This document shows, piece after piece, positions 51,301 to 63,435 of a stretch of DNA of 64,000 nucleotides. The notes below the pieces were generated by a model that was given only the letters and a program-made list of their open reading frames with translations, did not search any database and had not been told where the DNA came from. A program made the translations under genes and the position numbers. Source of the stretch: Epiperipatus broadwayi (Eukaryota > Onychophora > Udeonychophora > Euonychophora > Peripatidae); assembly GCA_028023455.1 (NCBI GenBank), contig JAQFVV010006545.1:64001-128000 (forward strand), written 5' to 3'. The stretch's first letter is position 1; each line of letters begins with the position of its first letter.

Positions 51301-52718
51301 TTTTACGAGAGATTATTATGATAATAACTGCAGTCAATTTACGTGTACATGAAGTTTTAATAATTCCAACTGATGTATAATATAATATATCATTTATTTT
51401 TATCATTAAGTCACTAAGGTATTTGGTTTTGTTCATACTTTATGAATTATAAATTTTTTTAACGGTAACTTCTCCATAAGAATGCCCCTATATAACTTTT
51501 CCTATATTTACTCTGAGAAAGTTTATATTTTTTTTTATATATTTTTTTTAAAAAAATATACAGGTGCATAATTTAATCTTATTTATCATTATTATTATTT
51601 CCAGACAATTCTTGGTGAATAAAACATATTTTAACGTATGTAACTACATTACTTGTAAAGGCAGACAATATTGAGAAAGAGCACAAAAATGTTTCTAGTT
51701 GATTTTCCTTGGTTTCAAAATATTTCTTTCAACTATTTTTTTTTTTTTCTTTCTATACCAAGAAAATATCAATAAATGACATAAAGTTAATAAATAATTA
51801 TTTCTTTCTTGGAAATCATTTATCTTCCTTAATTTAGACATAATAACACTTTTCGTGACTCTTTTAGTTACATCTGTCATTTTTGAACTTTAGCGCGAGA
51901 CAATAAATTTTTAAGTATAAAAGATCTTTAAATAGGTAGATGGCAAAGAAAATCAGGATATCTTATCAAAAAAATTTAGCCACACATTATATTATTAAAA
52001 TTTTACTTTGATTACATTTATTTCTGCAAAATAAAATGAAAAAATTGAGTTACCAAATTTCAGCACTGTTCTTTCCTTGAAAACTAAAAGCAGACTATCT
52101 ATTTTTTTTTTTCAAAAAAAATGATCTTGATTATGAAATTGGTTGTTTTGTTTTGTTGTTGTTTTTTTTTTTTTACTTTAGCGACCTCTTCCAGAAAAAT
52201 AATCATTTGATTATAACATAAACAAAAGAAAGGAAAAACCTATTACAATCATATAGTTTTAGTATTATTTACCTGGATTACAAAGTAATTTGACAATAAA
52301 AAAAAATAATAATAAATACATTAAATTAACAATCAGTGATGTATAATTCTTTAAACATTATTTTTTTTCTTTTTTTTTTTTAAATAATTACCAGAAGTTA
52401 TTGTGCTTTATGATAAGATACTCATCCACTCTCCCCTCTACCCATGCAAAATCAATTACTGTTCAGCTTTTATACCATATTAATTTACTCTAATTATTAA
52501 TATCTCAACCAAATTATTCATGTTCTCTCTTTCAAAATGACATTGAGTTATTAAATCTATTAATTATTCACCCAAAACATGCCAAAGTGAGTGAATAGCA
52601 TACTTTATTAATCAATTATTACTATTGTTATTTTATCTTTTTATTTCTTTAAAGAATAGCATTGTTTTCCTGCAGAAATAATGCCAAGTAAACCAAGTGT
52701 CAATAACACTAGGTTACA
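48387..52718 (-). repeat. 3' LTR (4,332 bp)
   Basis: Aligns end to end with 56046-60378. Differences seen by eye are scattered substitutions, poly-T length changes and one 26-bp segment near 48430-48465 present only here. The LTR is far longer than its interior requires and carries its own decayed frame (50031-50309). A 77-aa frame at 48715-48948 is also present in the other LTR (56351-56578) but has no recognisable motif. Confidence 0.92.
50031..50309 (-). pseudogene. Decayed open frame inside the 3' LTR
   Basis: On the minus strand, ATG at 50309 opens a frame of 92 codons to a stop at 50031-50033, with one internal TAG (50211-50213). Residues look protein-like (NDLPKSFVFHERKI; after the TAG RIVFGVCSLYAQVRGKKPPK and DYSTDLRGYSIFL). 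After a frameshift a further coherent stretch, KIAPPWKVLIIVLNF followed by VILEVLVPQDPL, continues to about 49928. It has gag orientation and is present in both LTRs with the same TAG. I do not recognise the family. It may be a captured or accessory gene. Confidence 0.5.
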
Positions 52719-52720
52719 AT

Positions 52721-52729
52721 TCTCCCACC
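52721..52729 (-). promoter_or_regulatory. Polypurine tract
   Basis: The minus strand reads GGTGGGAGA two bases before the TGTAACC start of the 3' LTR, the position where plus-strand DNA synthesis is primed. Confidence 0.75.
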
Positions 52730-52839
52730 ATTATAATAAATAAAAAATAAAATAATATATGCATTTTTAACACTTCTTAGGGTATTACTAAGTTTATATC
52801 CTACTTCTTTCTTATGTCAATAAATATAGTTTAAAGGAT

Positions 52840-53100
52840 TTAATTTTGCTTGGGATATGGTAGTAAGCTTCGGGCATTATAGGTACCTCTTGTTCCATCA
52901 GGGGTTGAGACTAAAAAGGCATTCTCACCCACTTGTTTCACAATTTCATAGGGGCCTTCATAAAGATACATGAATTTTCTAAACATATGTTTCCGGAGAT
53001 TACTCACATGGGGAGTTCTAATTAAAACAAAATCATGGACTTTAAAAGGATGTGGACTGGTTTTGGAATAACGAGTGCCTTTATCACCCATCTTTTTAAG
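52840..53100 (-). pseudogene. Integrase C-terminal end (GPY/F domain) of the LTR element
   Basis: An open frame of 83 aa from 53091, with matching residues running upstream in frame to about 53150. Landmarks are PHPFKVHDFVLIR, a YLYEGPYEIVKQVGENAFLV segment with the GPY motif of Ty3/Gypsy integrases, and the end GTYNARSLLPY. The DDE catalytic core and everything upstream in pol are missing; the sequence changes abruptly to gag-tail text near 53160-53200. Only the tail of integrase remains. Confidence 0.88.
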
Positions 53101-53374
53101 GTTAATTCTGGCCAGTGCTTGGTCATGTTCTACATTATGCTGTTCCCCATATGTTTAAAAATAGGGCCCCGAAGTGAGGAATGTTCCTGCGAGGTCCTTT
53201 TTAATTTAATGCCCCGCTACTTTTACTACCTTTTATATTTTTCTTTGGTATTGTTGGGATACCACTAGTAGAAGGCTGATTCTCATTCAGAATTCTACTC
53301 TTAACTTTTGGCCTACTGAGGTGGCTATTCTGTCTACCATAGGGATATGTCCTATAATATCCTTTTTCTCTAAC

Positions 53375-53965
53375 TTACTTCCTCCTTCCCATATGTGACC
53401 TATCTGCGAAATTGATATTACTCACCATCGGATGGGTGTCTCTATTTACCCTAATTCTATTATCAATATTCCTATCGCTGATCTCTAATGAATCTAAAAT
53501 TTCTACTACCTCTTCTATGGTATGTCTGTCAGCAGCAATCAAGATCTGCTCTATATGTCTCAGCAGATTATGGCGAATTATTCGCACAATTTGTGTCTCA
53601 GATAAAGGATAAGCTGTCAAGGTTTTCAATTTGACGGCCTGACTCCTGAAAAACTGAGTATAACTACCCTTATTTACATGATATCTTTCCTGAGATATCT
53701 GATATCTCAGGTTATCTTGGTGGTCTTCCCCCCAAAAACTGGCTAACATAAGATATTTGAAGTCTCCATATGTTTCTGGTTTAATAAATAATGATTGCCA
53801 CCAGTCTTTAGATGCTGCACACAAATGGTTAGCGGCAATAGCAATCTTTTCTATCTCAGATAAATGACATAAGGGGAATAACTCCTCCAGATTCTGGAGA
53901 TACTCATGTGGATTCACCAGATATTCACCTCTAAAAATTTTATTTTTAAGAATTTTAAGACCATG
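53375..53965 (-). pseudogene. Gag core (retrotransposon gag domain)
   Basis: An open frame of 180 aa from 53917, extended upstream in the same frame to about 53960 (FRGEYLVNPHEYL). It shows the gag fold signature: NPHEYLQNLEELF, then IAANHLCAASKDWWQSL (WW at residues 39-40), ETYGDFKYLMLASFWGE, then a helix-rich part and a basic end (GRRK). The frame continues past a TAA for about 60 codons with basic residues. No CCHC zinc knuckle was seen. A frameshift near 53940 separates it from the coiled-coil region, which is probably the same gag protein. Confidence 0.88.
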
Positions 53966-54840
53966 GAGCTATTACTTTCTGGCTCTAGCATGACTTTACT
54001 TCTAGCCTCATTTAATGGATCGTATATTGATTCGACTGGATTAATTACCGTATGTAACTCAGATATTACTTGGTTATTATGACCATTATTTGTTTCCTTT
54101 ACTTGAGTTTCAGATGGACCTTTACTTTGAACAACTTTTTTACTTTTTGTAAAATTATCCCTATTATAGTCTATAGCTTGCATTCGACTCTCTAATTCTA
54201 ACTTATAGTTCTGCCATTCACAGTCTATTCTCTGTGAACTATCTTTTAGGCCTACATTTAAGTGTTTAATCTGTTGTTCCAATTGGTTAATAGTTTCATC
54301 TTTATCTATCCCGAATTTATCTTCTAACCTTTGATAGACTTTACTCTCACACTGAGTCATTAATTCCCCTATTTCATCTTGGAGATTATTATGTAATAGT
54401 TGTGCATTACTCTTTATTATATCATTAAAATTTTCTACTCTTCCCATAACTTGACTTAGCTCACTTTCTAGATTTTGATTAATCTCACATTGGGTTAACT
54501 CTTGAGTTTCTAGTTTAGCTATTAATCTGGTAATCTGGCTCTGACATCCTTTCACTACATTGTCAGGTGCTAGAGTTATATTTTTAACTTCCTCTTTCAA
54601 ATTACTGACTTTACTTCTAGCACTGTCTAATTCTCCCTTAATAGATTCAACTCTATCCTGAACTTCTCTTTGAAATACTACTGTTTCCTTTTGATAATTT
54701 CTTATTTCCTGTATTTCATTGTTTAATACAATATATTGACTTTTAAAGTCCTGCTGGATAGCCTCAATCATATTTTCTGCCCTTTCAGAATTTGTTTCAA
54801 TCTCTTTCCTTATTCTTATTTACAGCTTTTCAGAGGCCAA
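53914..54840 (-). pseudogene. Gag coiled-coil region, distal part
   Basis: Open for 285 aa from 54771 and in frame with the sequence upstream. It is strongly charged and helical (repeated Glu/Lys/Gln with Leu/Ile/Val spacing), ending in a linker before the gag core. It overlaps the next frame by a few bases because of the frameshift near 53940. A TAA near 54820 lies upstream in frame. A long N-terminal coiled coil before the gag core is also found in the decayed element at 6540-8160. Confidence 0.75.
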
Positions 54841-54846
54841 TTTTGA

Positions 54847-55470
54847 TTATTCTACATGATTTCTCAAATCTTCCCTTAAGTCCTTTATTTCCTGTACTTG
54901 ATTTTGAGATGTCTCTTTGATCTCCTGCATTTGATTCTCTAATTTAATATTTAAATTTTGGATCTGACTTTTTAATTCACTTTTTAATTTACTATTTGAG
55001 TTTTGTATCTGACTTTTTAATTCACTATTTGATTGTTCTAATTTACTATTTGAGTTTTGGATCTGACTTTTTAATTCATTATTTGATTGTTCTAATTTAC
55101 TATTTGAGTTTTGGATCTGACTTTTTAATTCACTATTTGATTGTTCTAATTTATTATTTGAGTTTTGGATCTGACTTTTTAATTCACTTTTTAATTCACT
55201 GTTTGAGTTTTGTATCTGACTTTTCAATTCACTATTTGATTTTTCTAATTTTTTCAAGAATTCCTACAATGTATTTCTCGTTAATTGATCTGGCTCATTT
55301 TCATGTTTTCCCTTTATTATTGTGGCTTCTTCTGGGTTAGCCATATCCAAATCTTCCCCTTCCTTTTTTAATTGTACACTAAAATATGGAGTCTGTGTAT
55401 CAGGGGATTGTAACTCTTGGGATCCTACCAAATCCTCAGAAATACTATGATTATCTTTGTTTTCACTCAT
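54847..55470 (-). pseudogene. Gag N-terminus with 18-residue coiled-coil repeats
   Basis: The frame begins at ATG 55470 (MSENKDNHSISED, acidic), runs 68 codons to a TAG at 55264-55266, and continues in the same frame to a TAA at 54847-54849. The second part is a string of near-identical 18-residue units of the type NSELKSQIQNSNSKLEQS, encoded by the 54-bp repeat at 55007-55222. It probably mediates multimerisation of Gag; that role is inferred from the coiled-coil pattern. Both in-frame stops disable it. Confidence 0.78.
55007..55222 (-). repeat. 54-bp tandem repeat inside gag
   Basis: ATCTGAC recurs at 55007, 55061, 55115 and 55169, exactly 54 bp apart. The period is a multiple of three, so copy-number change keeps the frame. 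Confidence 0.92.
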
Positions 55471-56024
55471 ATTAAAATTCTACCTCTTTTAGTATTTAAC
55501 AGTACTGAAATATTAGCAATGAACTATTAATAAATTTATCGATAAGAAATTATTGACAAGACATCCTGCCTCCATGCCTCTCCTACCAAAAACAATCTAC
55601 ACCAAAAACTATGCACTGACATTTAATATCCCTAAAGCTCCAACATTAACTACTAAATATGCTTTTTTTTTCTTCACATGCTTCTTGGTCCATATAAATC
55701 TCATTAGATATTATGTAATATAGCATAAGTGCCAATCACAAGACCAGACAAACAGATCATCATAAATGATAAAATCATTTCAGTGTTTTATGGAATTGCC
55801 TACAGACCGCAACATCCTAAACTGACAACTTAATTATTTATTTTTCAGTGGCAAAAGATTAGATCATATAATAGATATTCACATAATATCTTATGGCTAA
55901 AACAATTCATTATTGGCAAATATTTTTAATCAATGAATAACTAATCCATTCATGTGCAAACAATATTAATATTGACTTCAAGAAAAGTTTACTAAATTCC
56001 TCTTGGCCAGCTATAGCCATCGAT

Positions 56025-56043
56025 GGGCCCATGTTGGGTGCCA
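56025..56043 (-). promoter_or_regulatory. Primer-binding site of the LTR element
   Basis: The minus strand reads TGGCACCCAACATGGGCCC two bases after the end of the 5' LTR. TGG followed by a C-rich stretch is complementary to a tRNA 3' end (CCA). It resembles the lysine-tRNA type site (TGGCGCCCAACGTGGG...) with changes; the exact tRNA is not settled. Confidence 0.75.
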
Positions 56044-56045
56044 TT

Positions 56046-59000
56046 TCTAACCCAGTATTTTTTATTATTATTAGTTTATTTACTAATTTATTCAATATTT
56101 TTATTAGTTTAGTTTATTTGCACTTGTTGTTAAGGTAACCAAAATAAAGCAACATATCCATTAATTTTCCAATATGATTTAAACTACTTTTCATATAATA
56201 CAATTGTACCTTCAATTCTCTTAAGCCATGTCACGATTGTAATAACAACAATAATTGATCACTTATTAATTTAAAGAATAATTATAATAATATTAATTTC
56301 AGGATTCTTTGTTTCATGTAAGGAAATGCTCGGCAGTATTGTGTTGTCGCCTATGACTGGCATTCTGGTCGGCTATAGGAAACATTTATTTTACTTAAAT
56401 TCAATGTGTCTTCATCTCTCATATCAACTGCTATATTATTTAAAGAGATGATAATTCTGTTCAATAATGATGTATAATTTTGAATAACACAGCCCCCCCC
56501 TTTTTTTTTTAGAATCTCTATCAGAATAATAAAAAGACAAGGGTGCTTTTTGTGTCCTTCCATCATCCATGACAACACAATAATATAACTAAGATTTATT
56601 ACTTAGACAATTTAACTAAATGGGAATGGAATAATGTGCAACCAAAGTTAATGGTTTGGGAATAAATTCATTTTTTTTATACAAAGGTGAATGTTTAGTC
56701 TTAAGTTTTCAACTCCATAAATAATTATCATTAAACTAAAATATAATGACATATTCCGATCTGCTTAACTTTATTTATCTGATATATTAAGTTTTTAAGA
56801 ATTTGGAATGATTTCGGACTCAAGAAATGGTTTTGCAAATATTGTGCAAACACTTATATTTAGCATATAAAAACAAAAAAAATGAATCTACAACAAATTT
56901 TAACAAGACTATAATTTATTATTATCACAAAAAAAAATATATGAACATTTATTCAATAATCCCATAGTAATACAAAAATATAAAATATAACTGACATTAC
57001 TCTGTATACTCTTTTGGTTATGGACTAGAGGTTACTACTTCTCCTGTATGCAATCATATGGATTGATTAACTAAAAGTACATTTCATTACCAATACATTG
57101 TTTATTAAATTTTGGTAACCTTGTAGAAGCTTTTATTCAAAATTATTGATTAACTATTTTTTTTTTTTTTAAATGACTAATCCCATCATATGCAATACGC
57201 AAAATATTAAATTTATTTCTAATACATTTACTTTATTTATGGTCTTTAATGGGATAACCTATTCTAATTATAGGCCAGTTATCTGAAGTTACACTTACCA
57301 TCTTACATTTAACTTAATGCTAACTTAAGTTATGATACAAATTTTATTTATACGTATAATTTTAAATATGAGTATTATTTAATTACTAACCAGAATTAAA
57401 TATTGCATTTGAATATTCCTTCAGTAAATAAGCGTTTTAAATTACGCAATTTTAATTACTTTCTCCATTGATTTACTTGTCAAATACTAGCAATATTTAG
57501 CAGCACAATACAGATATCGATCCTAGTTACTAATGCACTATTTATACTAAAGTGGATCTTGAGGAACTAACACCTCCAATATAACCTTTATCTTGCCCGA
57601 ACTTTCAAAATTAAGCACAATAATCAACACCTTCCATGGTGGAGCTATCTTTATTTTCACATGAGGAATATGGAATAACCACGAAGGTCTGTAGAGTAAT
57701 CTACTACATTAAAATATTTTGGTGGTTTCTTGACTCTTACTTGGGCATACAATGAACACACACCAAATACAATCCTCTCCTGGGATTTAAATGAATGAAG
57801 CATACTAAATGCTAGATAAATTCTTGATCGTCCTATCTATGAGAATCGATCACTTGGGCTATAAACATACCCGAACATTATATTTAAAATCTTCCTCTCA
57901 TGGAAAACAAAGCTTTTGGGGAGATCATTTTTCATCCCACAAAATAAATACATTATAATTATTACCTATGCGAATATTAAGCATATACTAATGCTATATC
58001 TGGGCAGGATAAGTAAATACACTGATTATAATAAACTTATGTTACCGTGTATACTTTGATCAACATCTGAAATCAATGGACATCATAGAATAAAAGTATA
58101 ATAATTTTAATTTTAATAAAGGAACATTCAAAAATAGTTGGTAGCATACTATCTTAAACTAAATAAAGTGGATGTGTTATTTAAGAATAATTAGGAATAA
58201 CTTCCTCAATTAATACAGTATAAATTCGTTTCAAAACTTTAACAAGAAATATTTTGTTATAGCATTTTTTTTTTTTTTTTTAGTTACTTCTGATAATTTT
58301 CAATATTTATTTTACCCTTAAATATCTAAATATTTTTCTTTTACATATCTAACATACAAAATTTCTACCTACAATTGTGTGTAATAATTAAAACATATTT
58401 TATAGATTTTTTTCTTTCATGTTAAATATCAACTTAACCTATAATAATTATATTAAAACATACCTTTGTCATTACAAGGCTATTAAATATCACTTGACCA
58501 TACAGACTTTAATCTATGTGATATAAAAAAATACATATCATTTATAACTTAGTTTTAAACAATCATTAATTAACAAGTGCATACTCTCTCATTAGAAAAT
58601 GTTTTTCTGTTGAGCAATTGGTCCAGGTGAAAAGCTTTATCCAGTCGTATTTCACGAAGCAAGTTTAAAAACAATAAACGCATGGTATTATTTCCTTTAA
58701 ATAAAAGTTTTCTCTTATTTTGTGCGTTTAATAAATTAGGTAAAGAAAAATATAGCAGAATTGAAGATTAATTATTACTTGAATTAAACTGCTACAATTT
58801 TGGGATCCAAGAAAAAAAATAGACTTCTAACATAGACGAATATTTGACTATAGACGATAAACATACACAATATTTTTTTTTTTTTTGACGATACGTATAC
58901 TTATTAGCTAGCTTACTTATGGACGAAAATGCGCAATTTTCCGAGAGATTATTATGATAATAACTGCAGTCAATTTACGTGTACATGAAGTTTTAATAAT

Positions 59001-60375
59001 TCCAACTGATGTATAATATAATATATCATTTATTTTTATCATTAAGTCACTAAGGTATTTGGTTTTGTTCATACTTTATGAATTATAAATTTTTTTTAAC
59101 GGTAACTTCTCCGTAAGAATGCCCCTATATAACTTTTCCTATATTTACTCTGAGAAAGTTTATATTTTTTTTTATATATTTTTTTTTTAAAAATATACAG
59201 GTGCATAATTTAATCTTATTTATCATTATTACTATTTCCAGACAATTCTTGGTGAATAAAACATATTTTAACGTATGTAACTACATTACTTGTAAAGGCA
59301 GACAATATTGAGAAAGAGCGCGAAAATGTTTCTAGTTGATTTTCCTTGGTTTCAAAATATTTCTTTCAACTATTTTTTTTTTTTCTTTCTATACCAAGAA
59401 AATATCAATAAATGACATAAAGTTAATAAATAATTATTTCTTTCTTGGAAATCATTTATCTTCCTTAATTTAGACATAATAACACTTTTCGTGACTCTTT
59501 TAGTTACATCTGTCATTTTTGAACTTTAGCGCGAGACAATAAATTTTTAAGTATAAAAGGTCTTTAAATAGGTAGATGGCAAAGAAAATCAGGATATCTT
59601 ATCAAAAAATTTAGCCACACATTATATTATTAAAATTTTACTTTGATTACATTTATTTCTGCAAAATAAAATGAAAAAATTGAGTTACCAAATTTCAGCA
59701 CTGTTCCTTCCTTGAAAACTAAAAGCAGACTATCTATTTTTTTTTTTCAAAAAAAATGATCTTGATTATGAAATTGGTTGTTTTGTTTTGTTGTTGTTTT
59801 TTTTTTTTTTTTACTTTAGCGACCTCTTCCAGAAAAATAATCATTTGATTATAACATAAACAAAAGAAAGGAAAAACCTATTACAATCATATAGTTTTAG
59901 TATTATTTACCTGGATTACAAAGTAATTTGACAATAAAAAAATAATAATAATAAATACATTAAATTAACAATCAGTGATGTATAATTCTTTAAACATTAT
60001 TTTTTTTTCTTTTTTTTTTTTTTCTTTTTTTTTTTTTAAAAAAAAAATTACCAGAAGTTATTGTGCTTTATGATAAGATACTCATCCACTCTCCCCTCTA
60101 CCCATCCAAAATCAATTACTGTTTAGCTTTTATACCATATTAATTTACTCTAATTATTAATATCTCAATTAAATTATTCATGTTCTCTCTTTCAAAATGA
60201 CATTGAGTTATTAAATCTATTAGTTATTCACCCAAAACATGCCAAAGTGAGTGAAAAGCATACTTTATTAATCAATTATTGCTATTGTTATTTTATCTTT
60301 TTATTTCTTTAAAGAATAGCATTGTTTTCCTGCAGAAATAATGCCAAGTAAACCAAGTGTCAATAACACTAGGTT

Positions 60376-60378
<3 letters not shown>
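56046..60378 (-). repeat. 5' LTR (4,333 bp)
   Basis: Pairs with 48387-52718 over its full length. It begins on the minus strand with TGTAACCTAGTG at 60378 and ends with GGGTTAGA at 56046. Promoter and poly(A) signals must lie here, but the AT-rich text offers too many TATA/AATAAA matches to choose from. Confidence 0.92.
57657..57935 (-). pseudogene. Decayed open frame inside the 5' LTR
   Basis: Same length, start, internal TAG and stop as the frame at 50031-50309. At least one residue differs between copies (Gly in the 3' LTR copy, Val here, in the VRGKKPPK segment). Function unknown. Confidence 0.5.

Positions 60379-60409
<31 letters not shown>
60379..60409. repeat. (AT)n microsatellite, insertion target of the LTR element
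   Basis: Alternating AT directly abuts the LTR end. The left flank (48374-48386) is also AT, showing that the element inserted into an AT repeat. Confidence 0.85.
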
Positions 60410-60411
<2 letters not shown>

Positions 60412-63400
60412 CCATAAATATAAATCAAATAAACAAAGATATATTGTATACAATAAATATATGTATTGGTGTTTATGTTTTGCATAATAGTTATTATATG
60501 AAGTTAAAATGAAAATAGATAAATAAATAAGTAAATAATTGACTGGAAAAATATTGTAAAATTAATAAATTAGATTATAGATATGCTCTCAAATCTAGGT
60601 TAATCGATTGAATAACATTATATCAAAAGAAATTATCAAAAATTCACTCCACTACACTATAAAGGTTTACATACTCTATCCATTTTTGAATCATGTTTAC
60701 TACTACTAGCATCAAATACTCAAGTTTACTATCTATAACAAGGCTCACTCAGGCCTATAAATATAATATTTCTTTGGCTACTCAGCCAATTAGTGCTAAC
60801 TTATCACTTAATATAAATATGTGACTTATTTCACATAGTTTTTTATTTGTTAGTCTTATATACATACACACACACAAAAAGTATATAACGGACGATTTCT
60901 AACTGACAGGTACAAGAATACTTATTTGTGACCTTAAATAACTTTTAATAAATCAATTCAATCTGTGATCCCTAAGAGCACATCTAATTATTAAATATTA
61001 ATAAAAATATTAAAAGAATTACGATATATAAATAATAAACATTTTGATAGTTAAATTTGTAAAGACAAATTAACTTATTACAGAAGTTTATAACAACTCA
61101 TATGCAATTTAAATTTATACTCTTTATTTTCAAATTTCAAATACTTAATATTGATTTTGTGATATTTATACAATATTTGGTTTTTTTAAAATAAGACGAG
61201 TTAAATAGAACAAAGTTATATTTATAATTAATGTTTCATTTTTTTAATTAAAAAAATATCAATCTCAAATATATATAGAGAAAGTGAATATTATTAAAAT
61301 TAAAATAAATCATTTGACTTTCAGCTTTGCAGAGCAAATTGTATTTATTCTACTCTATTGTTGTCATCTGTCTGCAGGATTAAATAATGGATAGATATTA
61401 TTGATTAGTCAAGTTTACAATAGATGGCAGCAACATTGTATAGTAAATTTTGCTTTAACAAATAATTGACTTTGCTATTTCAAATAAAGCTGTTTTTCCA
61501 GGGCTTTTACTGTAAAAGAAGGTAAATTTTAAAAACAATAGTCTCTTATTTTTTATTCTAACTTCATTAAGATTTTCAATGATGGATTAATCATAAATAG
61601 TTTGCCAATTAACCAATCTTTAGTCATTTGAAAAAAATCCGTAATTATAAATATCCAAAAGAGAGGTGATTAATAGCCTGAATTGTCAATTTGCGATATT
61701 TTGCATCTTCCATATTTACAAGAGTAACACTATCTAACAAAGAATTTATATTTTATAAGATTAAAAAAAACATTTTGTAAGATATGAAAAGTTATGAGTA
61801 CTTATTAATTACAGGAAACACACTAATAATAATGCCAAATATAGAACCTAATTAGACATATATTAATAAATATTTACAAATTTGATATTTGGTTGTCTCT
61901 TGACAAAAATATTAAATTGAGCTGTAACAAACTTAAACTTGTGAAGTTAAATAATTAGCTAAATAATGCAAGGCTTGGATAACATGATTCAGAGAAATGT
62001 TATCCAATATTTTTTGAGTTTTTAGATCTGCTATATATATAAAATCTGTAGAAACCAATAACAATGCATACATTTTATTTGTAAATTAGATCTGCCAACA
62101 GTAACCAGCACATTGGTCCCCTCTTGGAGATGACATAAAGTTTTAATTATTTTCACTTGTTATAAGAATCCAGCATTAAGTTTAAAATTAAACCATTATT
62201 ACTTATAGATATTTTTGTTTACAAATGCACTAAATTCTAAATAATCATATTTAATTTTGGAAAATATTAATAAAATACATTGTAATCAAAACAATAAATG
62301 TGTTTTGTCTACTGCTGGGTTGAGAATTTTTATTTTTAAAAATCAAATGAAAACTTTTTTATTTGATCTTTTTTTAAAAAATGTGAATGGATAAATATCA
62401 ATATTTCATAAACAGATCAAATTACGTTTTTAAACTTAATTTTTTTTATATTATTGCAATATATTCACACAGACAGTCAGTCACTGATTGCACTGCTTAT
62501 ATGTTAACAAACTGCTTGTAAATGAAATCTCAGTAATTTGCATTACCCAAAAATATAACAATCTATTTTGAAAAATAAAGGATTATGTTCAAAATAAATA
62601 ATTAATAATTTATATTCTTCATTTTTAATAATAATTATACAATCATTGAGCAAACATAATTTTAAATTTTTAAAAAGCTTGAAAAAAAAACGAATGTTTT
62701 TGTTATTCAAACTATTTTCTCCAAGTAGTATCATAAAAATAAGTGATGTTGGTAAACATAGCAGATACTTATTAAAATGTGGCTTAACCATCTTTTATCT
62801 TGCTGAATTTTCACTGATCCTGACACCTATGAAGTTTTTTAGAATTAAAACTTTAGAATATATATATATTATATAGAACAACATTTAAAAAAACTTTGTA
62901 AAATCTCTCAATAGTTGATTAAGAATGTCAGAAATGAATTACTTAATATAAAATAGAGATTGAAAGTTTATTGTTCTAGGCAATGTTTAATGACATTTTC
63001 CATGTATTTTTTTAAAAAAAAAACATAAGCAAACATATAACCAACTATAAATTGCATCAATAGACTGAAATCACATTTTTCAACAACCGTATTTGTAATA
63101 ATATGATCCCTACATGCCAAAACTGGAAGCTCTCGTAACTTATACCCTAGATTTAAATAAGAAGGATAATTCTGATAATAATATTTTATACATGTCAGAA
63201 TAGAAAATAATATATTTTAAATTCTTCTACAGGTAAAAAAATCCTCTCTCATAAATGGTATATTTTCATGGATTGTATAAGTTGAATAAGATTTTATTTG
63301 TCCATTTTGTAATCGGACCTCAGCTAAGATCCACCTCATATCCATATCGTATGCTTTCAAAACTTGGTAAGCATATCAAAATTCTTAGATAGTAATGAAA

Positions 63401-63435
63401 TATTTCGATGAACATTTTAGACATTTTCAATTTAT
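60410..63435. other. AT-rich stretch without recognised genes
   Basis: Short open frames at 62543-62791 and 62646-62876 lie opposite each other and lack family-like motifs. No transposon was identified. Confidence 0.4.

Larger units (their letters stand above)
48387..60378 (-). mobile_element. Ty3/Gypsy-type LTR element with giant LTRs and deleted pol
   Basis: A 12-kb element in minus orientation. Two near-identical direct repeats of 4.33 kb enclose a 3.33-kb interior with primer-binding site, gag, integrase tail and polypurine tract in canonical order. It is flanked by a 4-bp ATAT duplication (48383-48386 and 60379-60382); because the target is an AT microsatellite this is only weak support. 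LTR ends are TGTAACC.../...GGGTTAGA, one base off a perfect TG...CA inverted repeat. Between gag and the integrase tail protease, RT and RNase H are gone. Stops and a frameshift in gag make it inactive. If it was mobilised in this state, proteins came from an intact relative. Confidence 0.9.

Noticed and set aside
54996-55340. Plus-strand 114-aa frame with repeated residues
   Set aside because: Antisense shadow of the 54-bp gag repeat.
48380-60380. Simple segmental duplication of 4.3 kb
   Set aside because: PBS, PPT, gag and integrase tail lie in exact LTR-retrotransposon order between the copies.
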